Below, in pieces: positions 8,398 through 16,601 of a stretch of DNA of 64,000 bases. The stretch comes from SZUA-592 sp041556555 (lineage in GTDB: Bacteria; Pseudomonadota; Gammaproteobacteria; Eutrophobiales; Eutrophobiaceae), in the NCBI GenBank assembly GCA_041556555.1, contig JBFFIE010000001.1:87072-151071 (forward strand), read 5' to 3'. The position numbers and the translations under genes were made by a program. Each line of letters opens with the position of its first letter. Positions within the stretch are counted from its first letter, which is position 1. Under the pieces are notes generated by a model. The model had not been told where the DNA came from. It saw nothing but the letters and a program-made list of their open reading frames with translations, and did no database searches.

Positions 8398-9774
8398 TCA
8401 GTCCAGCAGCCCAAGCATCTCTTTAACCCGGGTAAACTTTTCCCTAGGTTTATTTTTCTTTTTGCCAGCATTGATTTCAGCGGTATCGATCTTGCCCCAG
8501 TCCGAGTAGGTAACGTAACGTATATTTTTTGCCTGCAGCAGCGGAATGATCCCTTCAACCCCGGCTTTTTGATCTTTGGTGTCGTTTTTCTGAATATCTT
8601 CCAGCAAGGCATTTACTGTCGCAACACTGTCTGCGCGGTTGGTGCCGATAATGCCGGTTGGTCCCCGTTTGATCCAGCCAGCTGTATAAAGTTGTGACAT
8701 GAACTTACCCGATTCATTCACTCTGCCATCTGTGTTTGGAATAATGCCGCGTTTGTCATCGAATGGGGCACCGGGAATGGGGACACCGCGATAGCCGATG
8801 CTGCGAAACAGGATGCCGGTTTCCAGCTCGATGGTTTCTCCGGTGCCGCGTGCCGATTGGTTGAAGGCATCGCCTGACAGAGTATTTTTTTCGAGGACTA
8901 ATTTTTGCAGCCTGTCGTCACCAACAAGTTCTTTGGGACTGAGCAGAAACAGGAAATGGCAACGCTTTTGCTTACTGCTGGGTTCCCGCTCCGAGAAGTC
9001 ACGGAATAACTGGTAAACCTTGGCGTTGCCTGCATTACCCTTGTCTTCGAGTTCTGCCTTGCTTGCAGGATTCAGCTCAAGCTCATCCGGATTAACTATC
9101 GGGTCGCAGTCTGCCAGTTCGCCAAATTCCCGCAGTTCCTTGGGCGTGAACTTGGCCTGTGCCGGGCCACGACGACCGATGACATAGATATCACGAACCC
9201 GGCTTTCTGCGAGTACATCCAGCGCGTGCTGGGCAATGTCCGTGTGTTTCAGCTCATCAACAGTTTTTGAGAGTATACGACTGACATCGGCCGCCACATT
9301 ACCCTGGCCGATGATAACGGCATTGGGATGTGAGAGGTCAAATTCCCTGTCCCGGTAATCCGGGTGACCATTGTACCAGCCGACAAATTCGGTTGCGGTG
9401 TGACTGCCTTTCAGGTCCTCGCCTGGAATGCCCAGTTTACGATCAGATTCCGCCCCACAGGTAAAAATTACGGCATGGTAGTTTTGTTTTAATTCATCAA
9501 CTGTCAGGTCCTTGCCAACAGTGACATTACCCAGGAAAGTAAAGCCGTCATTTTGTGCGATCTTGTCATAAAGTTTAATTGCCTGTTTGAGTTTTTGATG
9601 ATCAGGGGCAACACCACTACGGACCAGGCCGAAAGGCGAGGGCAGGCGTTCGAGCATGGTAACCTGCACGGTCAGATCAGATTTAAACAGTGCCTCGGTG
9701 GCATAGAAGCCGCTCGGCCCGCTGCCCACGATCGCGACCCGTAAGGGATTATGCCCGGTGCCAGGATTGCTCAT
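8398..9774 (-). CDS. fprA: Ferredoxin-NADP reductase, adrenodoxin-reductase (FprA) family
   Basis: Flavoprotein moving electrons between ferredoxin and NADP(H). The 458 residues begin with the FAD Rossmann motif VGSGPSGFYATEALF (about 16-30), followed by the family signature PFGLVRSGVAPDHQ. The NADP-binding stretch GQGNVAADVSRIL is near 155, then IGRRGPAQAKFTPKEL, and the C-terminal FAD contact GWIKRGPTGIIGTNR is near 370. This places it in the FDXR/FprA class rather than the plant-type or Fpr class. It is the last gene of the fwd operon, 22 bases after a FdxA-type ferredoxin gene. That order suggests it serves the neighbouring formylmethanofuran dehydrogenase-like complex. The 217 bases between it and fhcB contain no convincing ORF and only a weak GC-rich palindrome. 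Confidence 0.93.
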   Translation of the reverse strand: MSNPGTGHNPLRVAIVGSGPSGFYATEALFKSDLTVQVTMLERLPSPFGLVRSGVAPDHQKLKQAIKLYDKIAQNDGFTFLGNVTVGKDLTVDELKQNYHAVIFTCGAESDRKLGIPGEDLKGSHTATEFVGWYNGHPDYRDREFDLSHPNAVIIGQGNVAADVSRILSKTVDELKHTDIAQHALDVLAESRVRDIYVIGRRGPAQAKFTPKELREFGELADCDPIVNPDELELNPASKAELEDKGNAGNAKVYQLFRDFSEREPSSKQKRCHFLFLLSPKELVGDDRLQKLVLEKNTLSGDAFNQSARGTGETIELETGILFRSIGYRGVPIPGAPFDDKRGIIPNTDGRVNESGKFMSQLYTAGWIKRGPTGIIGTNRADSVATVNALLEDIQKNDTKDQKAGVEGIIPLLQAKNIRYVTYSDWGKIDTAEINAGKKKNKPREKFTRVKEMLGLLD

Positions 9775-9796
9775 TATATACCCGTTTCAAATCTGA

Positions 9797-10102
9797 TCAG
9801 AAACCCAGTTCTGCCTTCCGTTCCTCCGCTCCTGGCAGGGGGTCCATTTGCTCTTCACAGACCGGGAGTTCGGGTGCACGTTCTGCGTTAATGGCAATCC
9901 AGTGCTCCTTGTCATCGGGGATATCATCACCTTCATATATAGCCTGTACCGGACATTCCGGGATGCAGGCACTGCAATCGATACAAACGTCCGGATCGAT
10001 ATACAGCATTTCATCATCATAATGAAAACAGGATACCGGACAGACGGTAACGCAATCTGTAAATCGACACCCCTTGCAGTTGTCAGTCACTATCGTTGTC
10101 AT
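9797..10102 (-). CDS. fdxA: FdxA-type ferredoxin (7Fe, [3Fe-4S][4Fe-4S])
   Basis: Small electron carrier of 101 residues. The first cysteine group reads TDNCKGCRFTDCVTVCPVSC (Cys9, 12, 17, 21) and the second CIDCSACIPECP (Cys40, 43, 46, 50). Together with the acidic tail ending in DPLPGAEERKAELGF this is the pattern of FdxA / Azotobacter ferredoxin I rather than of archaeal polyferredoxin. A seven-iron content is inferred from the family. It lies 39 bases after the FwdC-like gene and 22 bases before the ferredoxin-NADP reductase gene in the same direction. It is therefore the likely acceptor or donor for the Fwd-like complex, which has no FwdF or FwdG polyferredoxin gene nearby. Confidence 0.94.
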   Translation of the reverse strand: MTTIVTDNCKGCRFTDCVTVCPVSCFHYDDEMLYIDPDVCIDCSACIPECPVQAIYEGDDIPDDKEHWIAINAERAPELPVCEEQMDPLPGAEERKAELGF

Positions 10103-10141
10103 CGTTCCCTCCTGATTGGTTTCATTGAATGCCTGGTTTAC

Positions 10142-10951
10142 TTATGACTTGTAAATCAGTATTTCCCCCTTATTAAGCTCGACGCTGTCACCACTCCAGC
10201 GTTGGTACTTTCCAGTTAATTGCGCATCATTGATATTGAATCCCTGTGATTGCAGTGTCATGAATAACAATCGCAGGTAGACAGGATGGTAATCGCAGTC
10301 GTAACTGAACGTTGGCAGCATCTCGGCTGGATTCATAGTTATGATTGAACCCCGTTTCATCCCGGCCCCGCTACGAATACCCATCTCACCGAGGACAACG
10401 ATTGTACCTGCCAACATATTGACACCGGTAAAGTCGCCGCAGTTGCCCCCGATCACAATCAGGCCGTTACGCATCCCGTGGCCTGTCTCATTTTTTGCAT
10501 GGCCATGAATAAAGATTTCCCCGCCAAGCATACCGGCAGTACTGCCTCGATAGGCACTGCCGGCCAGATGTTTGGCATTACCCTTTATCACGATCCGGCC
10601 ACCGGCCATTTCTGGTCCAACCCAGTCACCGGCATTACCTTCGACAGTAATTTCACCACCACTCATGCCGACGCCAAGATGTTCACCCACATCCCCATGG
10701 ATGTATAAGTTTCCTGTTGTCATGCCACTCCCCAGATGCTTTACACGGGCGAGGTCACCTTCGAGGTGGATCTCACCCTCGCCCTTGCCCTTGACCTTGA
10801 AAAAATCACCGACGGTCACCTGTTCATTGCCATGCTGTATTTGTAATCTGGATACTGCGTTGCTATCAAGTCCCAGGGTTTTATCAGGACCAAGTAATTC
10901 TGCTTCCAGGGGAACCTGGGGCCGGGTATGCATGGACAGTTCGAGGCTCAT
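10142..10951 (-). CDS. fwdC: Formylmethanofuran dehydrogenase-like subunit C (second set)
   Basis: Beta-helix subunit of the second complex, 269 residues. Glycine-rich repeats such as GDVGEHLGVGMSGGEI, GNAGDWVGPEMAGGRI, GHAKNETGHGMRNGLI and GNCGDFTGVNMLAGTI are regular and numerous. The segment SGAGMKRGSIITM and the C-terminal tail KGEILIYKS match the family. The gene overlaps the preceding formyltransferase gene by four bases (ATGA). It diverges clearly from the copy at 3486-4340, so the two sets are old paralogues or separate acquisitions, not a recent duplication. Confidence 0.9.
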   Translation of the reverse strand: MSLELSMHTRPQVPLEAELLGPDKTLGLDSNAVSRLQIQHGNEQVTVGDFFKVKGKGEGEIHLEGDLARVKHLGSGMTTGNLYIHGDVGEHLGVGMSGGEITVEGNAGDWVGPEMAGGRIVIKGNAKHLAGSAYRGSTAGMLGGEIFIHGHAKNETGHGMRNGLIVIGGNCGDFTGVNMLAGTIVVLGEMGIRSGAGMKRGSIITMNPAEMLPTFSYDCDYHPVYLRLLFMTLQSQGFNINDAQLTGKYQRWSGDSVELNKGEILIYKS

Positions 10952-11844
10952 GCTGCCTCCTCAAGCAGGTCTTTCAACTGGATCTTGAACTGACCGAGAT
11001 TACCACCGTAATTGCCGGCGGTAATTTGTTTGATCCCGGGCTTTATTGCCGCATGCAGGCCAGCCTGCATGGCCTTACTGACAGCGTCCACATCCAGGCC
11101 ATCAATCACGATCTCCAGTACACAGTTTGCTCCATCAACGACATTTGATTCGGGGGCTATACCGCGTAATGTTGGGCAGTAAGCATCATTGGTCGAGGCA
11201 ATCAATGTCTTGTATTTTGATCCGACCTTGCTGCCACTTCTTACGACGCCATCTGGAAAGGGGAGAATGACACCTGCAATTTCCCGCATGGCCTTAGTTG
11301 AGGCATTGGCAGCACGCAGTGTGGTCTTCAGATCCCTGCCGATGATTAATATGTTTCCACCACCAACCGCGGGTTGCAAGGCAAAGGATTCATCCACCAT
11401 GAATTCACCATCCATGACCGGAATTCGCCAGTAGCGGCGTTGCTGGATCTGTTTACTGTTTTGATAGCCGTCTCCAAAATATCGAAGTTGCCCGCCTACC
11501 ATTACAGTTCGTTCTGCATCCAGGCCATTGAAACAGGCTGTGGTCGGACAGGTCATGACGCATTGTCCAATGCGTTCGACCAGCCGTTTACCTAGTCCCT
11601 CGGCATCTGTCGCGAAGATCAGAACGCTTACTCCGGGGCGTTGGTCTGGAGTTTCAGCAATGGAAAGTTCACGTTCAATACCTGCTTCACATTTGCAACC
11701 GATGACTGACGTTGCAAACCCGGTCATTGACCGTGCTGCAGCCATTGCCCATTGCCTGGTTTCAGCGGTAATCACAACCCGTGATGCCCACATCTTGAAG
11801 GCTTCAGCAAACGTATCTGCAATCTCGGTAGACTTGATCTTCAT
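10948..11844 (-). CDS. ftr: Formylmethanofuran:H4MPT formyltransferase (second set)
   Basis: Formyltransferase of the second complex, 298 residues, the same length as fhcD at 4337-5233. Recognisable blocks are FAEAFKMWASRVVITAET, GEFMVDESFALQPAVGGGNILI, GSKVGSKYKTLIASTNDAYCPTL and TAGNYGGNLGQFKIQLKDLL. It moves the formyl group between H4MPT and the furan carrier. It overlaps its neighbours on both sides by four bases (ATGA) and lies between the FwdA- and FwdC-like genes. An Ftr embedded in the operon, as in methylotroph Fhc, shows the set works on H4MPT-bound C1 units. Confidence 0.93.
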   Translation of the reverse strand: MKIKSTEIADTFAEAFKMWASRVVITAETRQWAMAAARSMTGFATSVIGCKCEAGIERELSIAETPDQRPGVSVLIFATDAEGLGKRLVERIGQCVMTCPTTACFNGLDAERTVMVGGQLRYFGDGYQNSKQIQQRRYWRIPVMDGEFMVDESFALQPAVGGGNILIIGRDLKTTLRAANASTKAMREIAGVILPFPDGVVRSGSKVGSKYKTLIASTNDAYCPTLRGIAPESNVVDGANCVLEIVIDGLDVDAVSKAMQAGLHAAIKPGIKQITAGNYGGNLGQFKIQLKDLLEEAA

Positions 11845-13484
11845 GAGTTAACTGTGGGGATTATTTCGTGTTCGTGCAGGTAATGATCGGCCACACCATA
11901 ATTTTCAAATTCAATTGAATAGTATTTTTCAAAGAATGGCCGGATATCTTCGGAAATCTCTTCATCAAATTCTGGTGCTGAGTGTAAAATTTTTCCGTAA
12001 TAGTCATTCCTGAACTCATGGTTCTCGATCACCATTTCACCGGACTTGATCACATAACGGGGGGCATTAAACATCATTTCCCTGTCTTCATGATCATCAT
12101 AAACGGTGATATCGGCATCGGCTCCCGGTCCGAGCTGGCCCTTGTGTTTCAGGTTGAGGGCACGTGCGGGCGCGGCTCTGGAAATGATTGCAATCTCGTT
12201 AAGGGTATATTCACGATCCAGCGACGGCAGGTTGGTTTTGGCAATCGCCTTTGGATTAACTTTGCCGATTTCTTCCTTGCGAAACTCCTTGTCCATCAGT
12301 AGACGAATCAGTTTCGGGTAGTTCATAAACGATCCGCCATTGGGATGATCAGTTGAGAGCATGATACGCCAGGGATCTTGTGATAACAGGAAGAGTTCGA
12401 GTCCTATCGCCCATTGCAATGCATGCGTGAATACATGTTCCTGGTATGAAAAGGGCAGAATTCCACAACCGCTTTCACATTCGGAATCGGCATTTACCCA
12501 TTTGCCTTTTTTGAACCCACGCAGGAGATAGGCGAGCGGTGCATCTGCCGTCATGATAGTGGATTTACCGAACATTACCTGGCCAACATCACAGGTGATG
12601 TTCGGATGTGTATTGACGTATTCAGCGATCTCGGCAGCCTTTGAGTCCGGATTTTTACCGGGTTCCCCACCGTAACTGTGAAACTGGATATGAGCCACGT
12701 GCATCCGCAGGTCCCCGGCAGTCTTCATGGTTTCCAGAGTGGTTTTATAATTACCACTATGGCCCAGGTTATTGCAGTGAACATGGGGTGGATGAGGCAG
12801 GCCGAGTTCATTCACGGTTTTAACAAAGCTCTCGATAACATCGCGTGGGGAGATGTTTAAGAGGTCGCTTTTCTCATCTATGTCTTTGACATTGGAATTA
12901 CGCTTGCCTTTCCAGGGTTCATCGCCACCCGGATTGACCAGCTTCGCCGTATAGGCCTTGGTCCTGTTAATCCACCAGCCAACGGCCTGTTTGAATTCAT
13001 CATGCCGTCCTTCCTTCAACAGGGTTTGCAGATAAATATTATTGCCCAGCAGGAGGTAGAAGCCTTTGTCGATGACCGGCGTATCATGCAGCTCTTCAAC
13101 TGTATGCAACGCGCCGATAGGTGTAACGGCGGCTTCCATGACGGTGGTATATCCAAGGGTTGCATAGCGATAGCCGGTCGCAAACGTGGAGGGCACAGTG
13201 CCGCCGGAACCGGAACGGGTAAAGTTTGTCCCGGGATGTGGGTCATGGCGGTGGTCTTCGGGCTGGAGCTTGCGAGCAAGATTGACCTTGGGACCGGCAA
13301 TGTGGCTATGAATATCCACGCCACCGGGCATGATCACCATGCCGCTGGCATCGATACTAGGTGCATTGTCTGGCAGGTTGTCGACTATCTTGCCATTCTT
13401 GATACAAATATCGCGTACTTCACCATCGATATTGTTTGCCGGGTCATATACCCTGCCATTGACGAAACGCAGCGTGGAAGCCAT
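11841..13484 (-). CDS. fwdA: Formylmethanofuran dehydrogenase-like subunit A, amidohydrolase (second set)
   Basis: Metal-dependent amidohydrolase of 547 residues. In true formylmethanofuran dehydrogenases this subunit interconverts formyl-methanofuran and formate, which then diffuses internally to the pterin site of FwdB. The metal and catalytic residues are all present: VDIHSHIAG (His59 and His61), the lysine in AKLVNPGG, HPPHVHCNN, VAHIQFHSYG, ESGCG and the Asp in STDHPNGG. It is separated from the upstream fwdB gene by 65 bases that contain a hairpin, unlike the overlapping junctions further downstream in the operon. Confidence 0.94.
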   Translation of the reverse strand: MASTLRFVNGRVYDPANNIDGEVRDICIKNGKIVDNLPDNAPSIDASGMVIMPGGVDIHSHIAGPKVNLARKLQPEDHRHDPHPGTNFTRSGSGGTVPSTFATGYRYATLGYTTVMEAAVTPIGALHTVEELHDTPVIDKGFYLLLGNNIYLQTLLKEGRHDEFKQAVGWWINRTKAYTAKLVNPGGDEPWKGKRNSNVKDIDEKSDLLNISPRDVIESFVKTVNELGLPHPPHVHCNNLGHSGNYKTTLETMKTAGDLRMHVAHIQFHSYGGEPGKNPDSKAAEIAEYVNTHPNITCDVGQVMFGKSTIMTADAPLAYLLRGFKKGKWVNADSECESGCGILPFSYQEHVFTHALQWAIGLELFLLSQDPWRIMLSTDHPNGGSFMNYPKLIRLLMDKEFRKEEIGKVNPKAIAKTNLPSLDREYTLNEIAIISRAAPARALNLKHKGQLGPGADADITVYDDHEDREMMFNAPRYVIKSGEMVIENHEFRNDYYGKILHSAPEFDEEISEDIRPFFEKYYSIEFENYGVADHYLHEHEIIPTVNS

Positions 13485-13520
13485 GAATTAATACCCTGAT
13501 TATTTATTCTTATATATTAA

Positions 13521-13543
13521 GGTGTGTCGATTGGAAACACACC
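13521..13543 (-). other. Intercistronic hairpin between fwdB and fwdA
   Basis: A perfect 7-base inverted repeat (GGTGTGT and ACACACC) with a 9-base loop, followed on the minus strand by A/T-rich sequence before the fwdA start. It could be an mRNA processing or stabilising element, or a weak attenuator. There is no run of T typical of a strong terminator. Confidence 0.4.
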
Positions 13544-13549
13544 CTGATA

Positions 13550-14911
13550 CTACAACATCAGTTTTGAGGCGACTCTGGCCTCTCCCGTTGCACCAGTTGC
13601 ACCACGTTTGGATAAAATAAGTTCATGCACCCGCTTTTTAATCGCAGTGAGGATTTCCTCATCACCGGGATAGGGGGATTCAAATGCCGGGCGCAGGGGA
13701 ATCGGGACATCATCCATACGATAGACAGTACCGGCCGTATTGATGCCATAGGTGGATGTGGCAAAGGCTACATGTGACAGTTTGCTGGTGCTGGTCTCCT
13801 TGGTATCCAGGGATATCACCGGGATCTTTTTCATATGTTCAATCGCAGCCTTCGGGAAATTCGAGGCCGGATCACTGGCGATAATTAGGGCCGCGTCGGC
13901 GTCACCACGTGTAAGGGTATCCACCGTGGTGAATTCCCCGGGGTTGAAGCGTGGGAATCCTCGGCTGAAATTTACCCCGAAAGGATAACCGGTCTGCCAG
14001 GAAACCACATTATCGGCACCAGTGACATTACCATGGCCGCGTACCGGCTTGGCAACGAAGTGGGTGAATTCATTCAGATCGGTGGCCAGTGCCAGCAGGG
14101 CACCAGAATTAAAATGCCGGCCCCGGGTCATGGTCAGCCCCATGCCAAAAAACAATACGCCGAAGTTGCAGTTCTTCATCCGTTCGACCAGGTCCGTCAT
14201 GGTCTCCAGCGGGACACCGGTCATCGCTTCAATCTGCGGATCGACCTTCCGGCCCTTGACCAGGGCCCGCAGGGCCCAAAGCAGTTCAAAATCCTTGCCC
14301 GGTTTTACCTGAATCAGGATATCGGCCACCGGTGCACTGGGTGTTTTCCGCACGTCGATCATGACCACGGTCCGATCTTTCTTGCCATTGGGAATAAACA
14401 TACCCTTTGGTGTTACTGAATAACGGAAGTGGCGGGGGTGAGACTCGGCTGGATTGCCGCCCCAGTAGATCACAAGATCGGCACGATTCTTGACTTCGCC
14501 CAGGGTACTGGTGCTTTCACCGATATCCTGGAAGGCCAGGCCAGATGGACCGTGACAGACCGAAGTTGTGGTATCGATTGTCCCCCGGATGATATCGGTG
14601 ATGGCGACAGCCTGTTTCTGGGCCTCGCAAGTGGTGTCACTCAGACCGTAGGTAATCGGGAATTTGGCGTTTACCAGCACCTGCGCGGCTTCTTCGATAG
14701 CCTCTTCGAGGGGTACTTTCTTGCCATCGATCATGGCCACCGGTAGGTCGCCGATGTGGTGTTCTGCAAACCAGGCCCTGCCCAGAACACAGGCATTCTT
14801 GGCCTTGGTGATAACTTTCTTGTCCAGATCCACGGTGAGTTCCATATCGTCGCAAACGCAGCCGCAGAAGGTACAAGTTGCATTTTTTACGATTCGAGTA
14901 TTCTCAGCCAT
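13550..14911 (-). CDS. fwdB: Formylmethanofuran dehydrogenase-like subunit B with intact Mo/W active site
   Basis: Pterin-binding catalytic subunit, 453 residues. The N-terminal cluster motif is TCTFCGCVCDD with NACVLG (Cys13, 16, 20 and 41; an extra Cys18). The catalytic segment reads TTSVCHGPSG with Cys119 encoded by TGT (14555-14557) and followed by His, as in archaeal FwdB/FmdB, where Cys or selenocysteine at the equivalent site binds Mo or W. The hydrolytic paralogue at 6903-8180 lacks this cysteine. Other blocks are VIYWGGNPAESHPRH and FGMGLTMTRGRHFN. With the FwdD-like gene 35 bases upstream this predicts a redox-active formyl dehydrogenase rather than a hydrolase. Direction in vivo, oxidation or CO2 reduction, is not shown by sequence. 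Confidence 0.92.
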   Translation of the reverse strand: MAENTRIVKNATCTFCGCVCDDMELTVDLDKKVITKAKNACVLGRAWFAEHHIGDLPVAMIDGKKVPLEEAIEEAAQVLVNAKFPITYGLSDTTCEAQKQAVAITDIIRGTIDTTTSVCHGPSGLAFQDIGESTSTLGEVKNRADLVIYWGGNPAESHPRHFRYSVTPKGMFIPNGKKDRTVVMIDVRKTPSAPVADILIQVKPGKDFELLWALRALVKGRKVDPQIEAMTGVPLETMTDLVERMKNCNFGVLFFGMGLTMTRGRHFNSGALLALATDLNEFTHFVAKPVRGHGNVTGADNVVSWQTGYPFGVNFSRGFPRFNPGEFTTVDTLTRGDADAALIIASDPASNFPKAAIEHMKKIPVISLDTKETSTSKLSHVAFATSTYGINTAGTVYRMDDVPIPLRPAFESPYPGDEEILTAIKKRVHELILSKRGATGATGEARVASKLML

Positions 14912-14946
14912 TTCAGACTCCCGTCAGGTGATCGTCGTGGTCGCTA

Positions 14947-15294
14947 TCATGCGGCCACCTTCTCAATTTTAACTTGCATATGCTTGGATAAAGGCATGCC
15001 ACTGCCCGCGGTATCACCGTCCATGAGTTGACTGGATGGCGGGCCATAGGCGATGAAGAGAATGCCAGATGGCAAGTCATCGGGCTTGCGTCCCTTGCAG
15101 CGCACAACGGCACTACCTATCTCGTTACTGATCTTGACCTCATCCCCGTCCTTTAGTTTCAGGCGGGTCATATCGTCCATGTTCATCTCCAGGGTTGAGG
15201 TAACGTCAATGTATTCTTCCTTGAGTTTGCCCTTGTTCAGGGAGGTGCCCTGTTTACTGCTGCGACCGGGGATTAAAATCATGGTTTCTGTCAT
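14947..15294 (-). CDS. fwdD: Formylmethanofuran dehydrogenase-like subunit D (molybdopterin dinucleotide-binding domain)
   Basis: Small subunit completing the pterin-binding fold, which in other molybdoenzymes is the C-terminal domain of the catalytic chain. With the start chosen here it has 115 residues and begins MTETMILIPGRSSKQGTSL, the opening of archaeal FwdD. It continues with the double-psi barrel features LKDGDEVKI, GSAVVRCKG and the closing signature FIAYGPPSSQ...GSGMPLSKH. An upstream ATG at 15333 would add 13 residues, but a GAGGAGG ribosome-binding site lies just before 15294. First gene of the fwd-fdxA-fprA operon. Hydrolytic Fhc complexes do not have this subunit. Confidence 0.9.
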   Translation of the reverse strand: MTETMILIPGRSSKQGTSLNKGKLKEEYIDVTSTLEMNMDDMTRLKLKDGDEVKISNEIGSAVVRCKGRKPDDLPSGILFIAYGPPSSQLMDGDTAGSGMPLSKHMQVKIEKVAA

Positions 15295-15420
15295 GAATGA
15301 CTCCTCCTCAGGATCATCGCTTTGAGTATTCATGACAACAATGGTGGTAAAAACGCCAGCGCCTGCTTTTTATCAACGCAATATTGTCTGTATTTTCAAG
15401 ATACTGATTTACACCCTAGC

Positions 15421-15478
15421 TTGATTAATGTCAAAAATCTACACACTGCATCGGGGTTGTTGTGTTGGTGTATATCAA
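15421..15478. promoter_or_regulatory. Two FNR/DNR-like boxes in the fwdD-mptG divergent promoter region
   Basis: The 251 bases between fwdD (minus) and mptG (plus) hold two near matches to TTGAT-N4-ATCAA: TTGAT-TAAT-GTCAA at 15421-15434 and TTGGT-GTAT-ATCAA at 15465-15478, each with one mismatch. Weak -10-like hexamers lie about 30-33 bases from the second box on either side. This suggests oxygen- or nitrogen-oxide-responsive control of both directions. It is weaker than the nap promoter site in this window. Confidence 0.4.
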
Positions 15479-15545
15479 ACACCGCTCATGCAGTATGATA
15501 TTAGGTTGATCATCGAATTCATCAAGAATTTTTTACGGATTTTCA

Positions 15546-16568
15546 GTGACAGAACAACAACATCCCGCGCAAACTCACAGCAAAAATCTGGTGGAGATCC
15601 GCGCTCCCGGACGCTTGCATCTCGGCTTCATCGATATGCACGGTGGTCTGGGCAGGAGCTTTGGCAGTCTGGGACTGTGTCTGGATGATATCTACACTCA
15701 CCTGACGGCCCGTCCCTCCAGGGACGTCATTATTCATGGTCCATCAGGCCAGCGAGCCAGCATCTTTGCCGGCCGCATTCTGCAACATCTCGGGATAAAA
15801 CAAGGGATAGAAATTAGCATCGTTAAATCCATCCCGGAGCATGCCGGGCTGGGTTCAGGTACTCAGTTATCACTGGCAGTGGGTACGGCGATAGCTGCCC
15901 TTTACGACAAGCCAATCAGTTTGCACGAAATAGCTGCACTGATGGGACGTGGAGCCCGTTCCGGCATCGGTATCGGAGCCTTCCTGTATGGGGGATTCCT
16001 GGTCGATGGCGGCAGAGGGACAGAGACCGAAGTCCCGCCGATTATCAGTCGCCTGCCTTTCCCTGAATCCTGGCGGTTATTACTGATTCTCGATACCGCA
16101 CGCCAGGGCATGCATGGTATCTCTGAGACCAGGGCCTTCAGTGAACTGCCGCCAATGTCTGAGACCCAATCGGCATATCTGTGCCGGTTAACGCTCATGC
16201 AGCTGCTACCCGCACTGGCAGAAGGCAACTGCGAGTTGTTCGGTAACGCCATTACCGAGATCCAGTCCCATGTAGGCGATCATTTTGCCCCTGCACAAGG
16301 CGGGCGCTATTATAGCCGCCGGGTTGCCGGCGTCTTGCCCTGGCTATCCGAGCATGGCGCAACGGGGGTAGGGCAGAGCTCCTGGGGGCCCACTGGTTTC
16401 GCTCTTTTTCCGAATGAGACCAAGGCCTATCAGGCATTGAAGGGGGCGCGTGAACATTGGCAGTATGAACCCAGCTTATCCTTCAAGGTCTGTCGTGCAC
16501 GTAATCAGAAGGCTGATATCTCGGCAGAGGATGTCGCTGGGGGCAGGCAATATCTGATTAACAAATAA
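15546..16568 (+). CDS. mptG: Beta-ribofuranosylaminobenzene 5'-phosphate synthase (methanopterin biosynthesis)
   Basis: Condenses p-aminobenzoate (or 4-hydroxybenzoate in archaea) with PRPP, releasing CO2, to make the arylamine precursor of methanopterin. The 340 residues belong to the GHMP fold. Blocks are IRAPGRLHLGFIDMHGGLGR near the N-terminus, the GHMP glycine-rich loop PEHAGLGSGTQLSLAVG near 98-114, GRGARSGIGIGAFLYGGFL, and GVGQSSWGPTGFALF in the C-terminal half. The start is GTG at 15546 with only a weak upstream purine stretch. It heads the plus-strand group and is divergent from the fwd operon. The pabB gene further along would supply p-aminobenzoate. Confidence 0.94.
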   Translation: MTEQQHPAQTHSKNLVEIRAPGRLHLGFIDMHGGLGRSFGSLGLCLDDIYTHLTARPSRDVIIHGPSGQRASIFAGRILQHLGIKQGIEISIVKSIPEHAGLGSGTQLSLAVGTAIAALYDKPISLHEIAALMGRGARSGIGIGAFLYGGFLVDGGRGTETEVPPIISRLPFPESWRLLLILDTARQGMHGISETRAFSELPPMSETQSAYLCRLTLMQLLPALAEGNCELFGNAITEIQSHVGDHFAPAQGGRYYSRRVAGVLPWLSEHGATGVGQSSWGPTGFALFPNETKAYQALKGAREHWQYEPSLSFKVCRARNQKADISAEDVAGGRQYLINK

Positions 16569-16601
16569 TAACTACAAACACACTGAAGGAAATCAGTCAC
16601 A

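Noticed and set aside
14555..14557. Possible selenocysteine at the FwdB active site
   Set aside because: The codon is TGT (Cys) and no TGA occurs at the site, so selenium is not needed. The same holds for FdhA, where it is TGC.
1..15294. Recent tandem duplication of one fhc operon
   Set aside because: Subunits differ throughout in sequence and in length (for example FhcC 284 versus 269, B 425 versus 453 residues), and gene content differs (fwdD, fdxA and fprA only in one).
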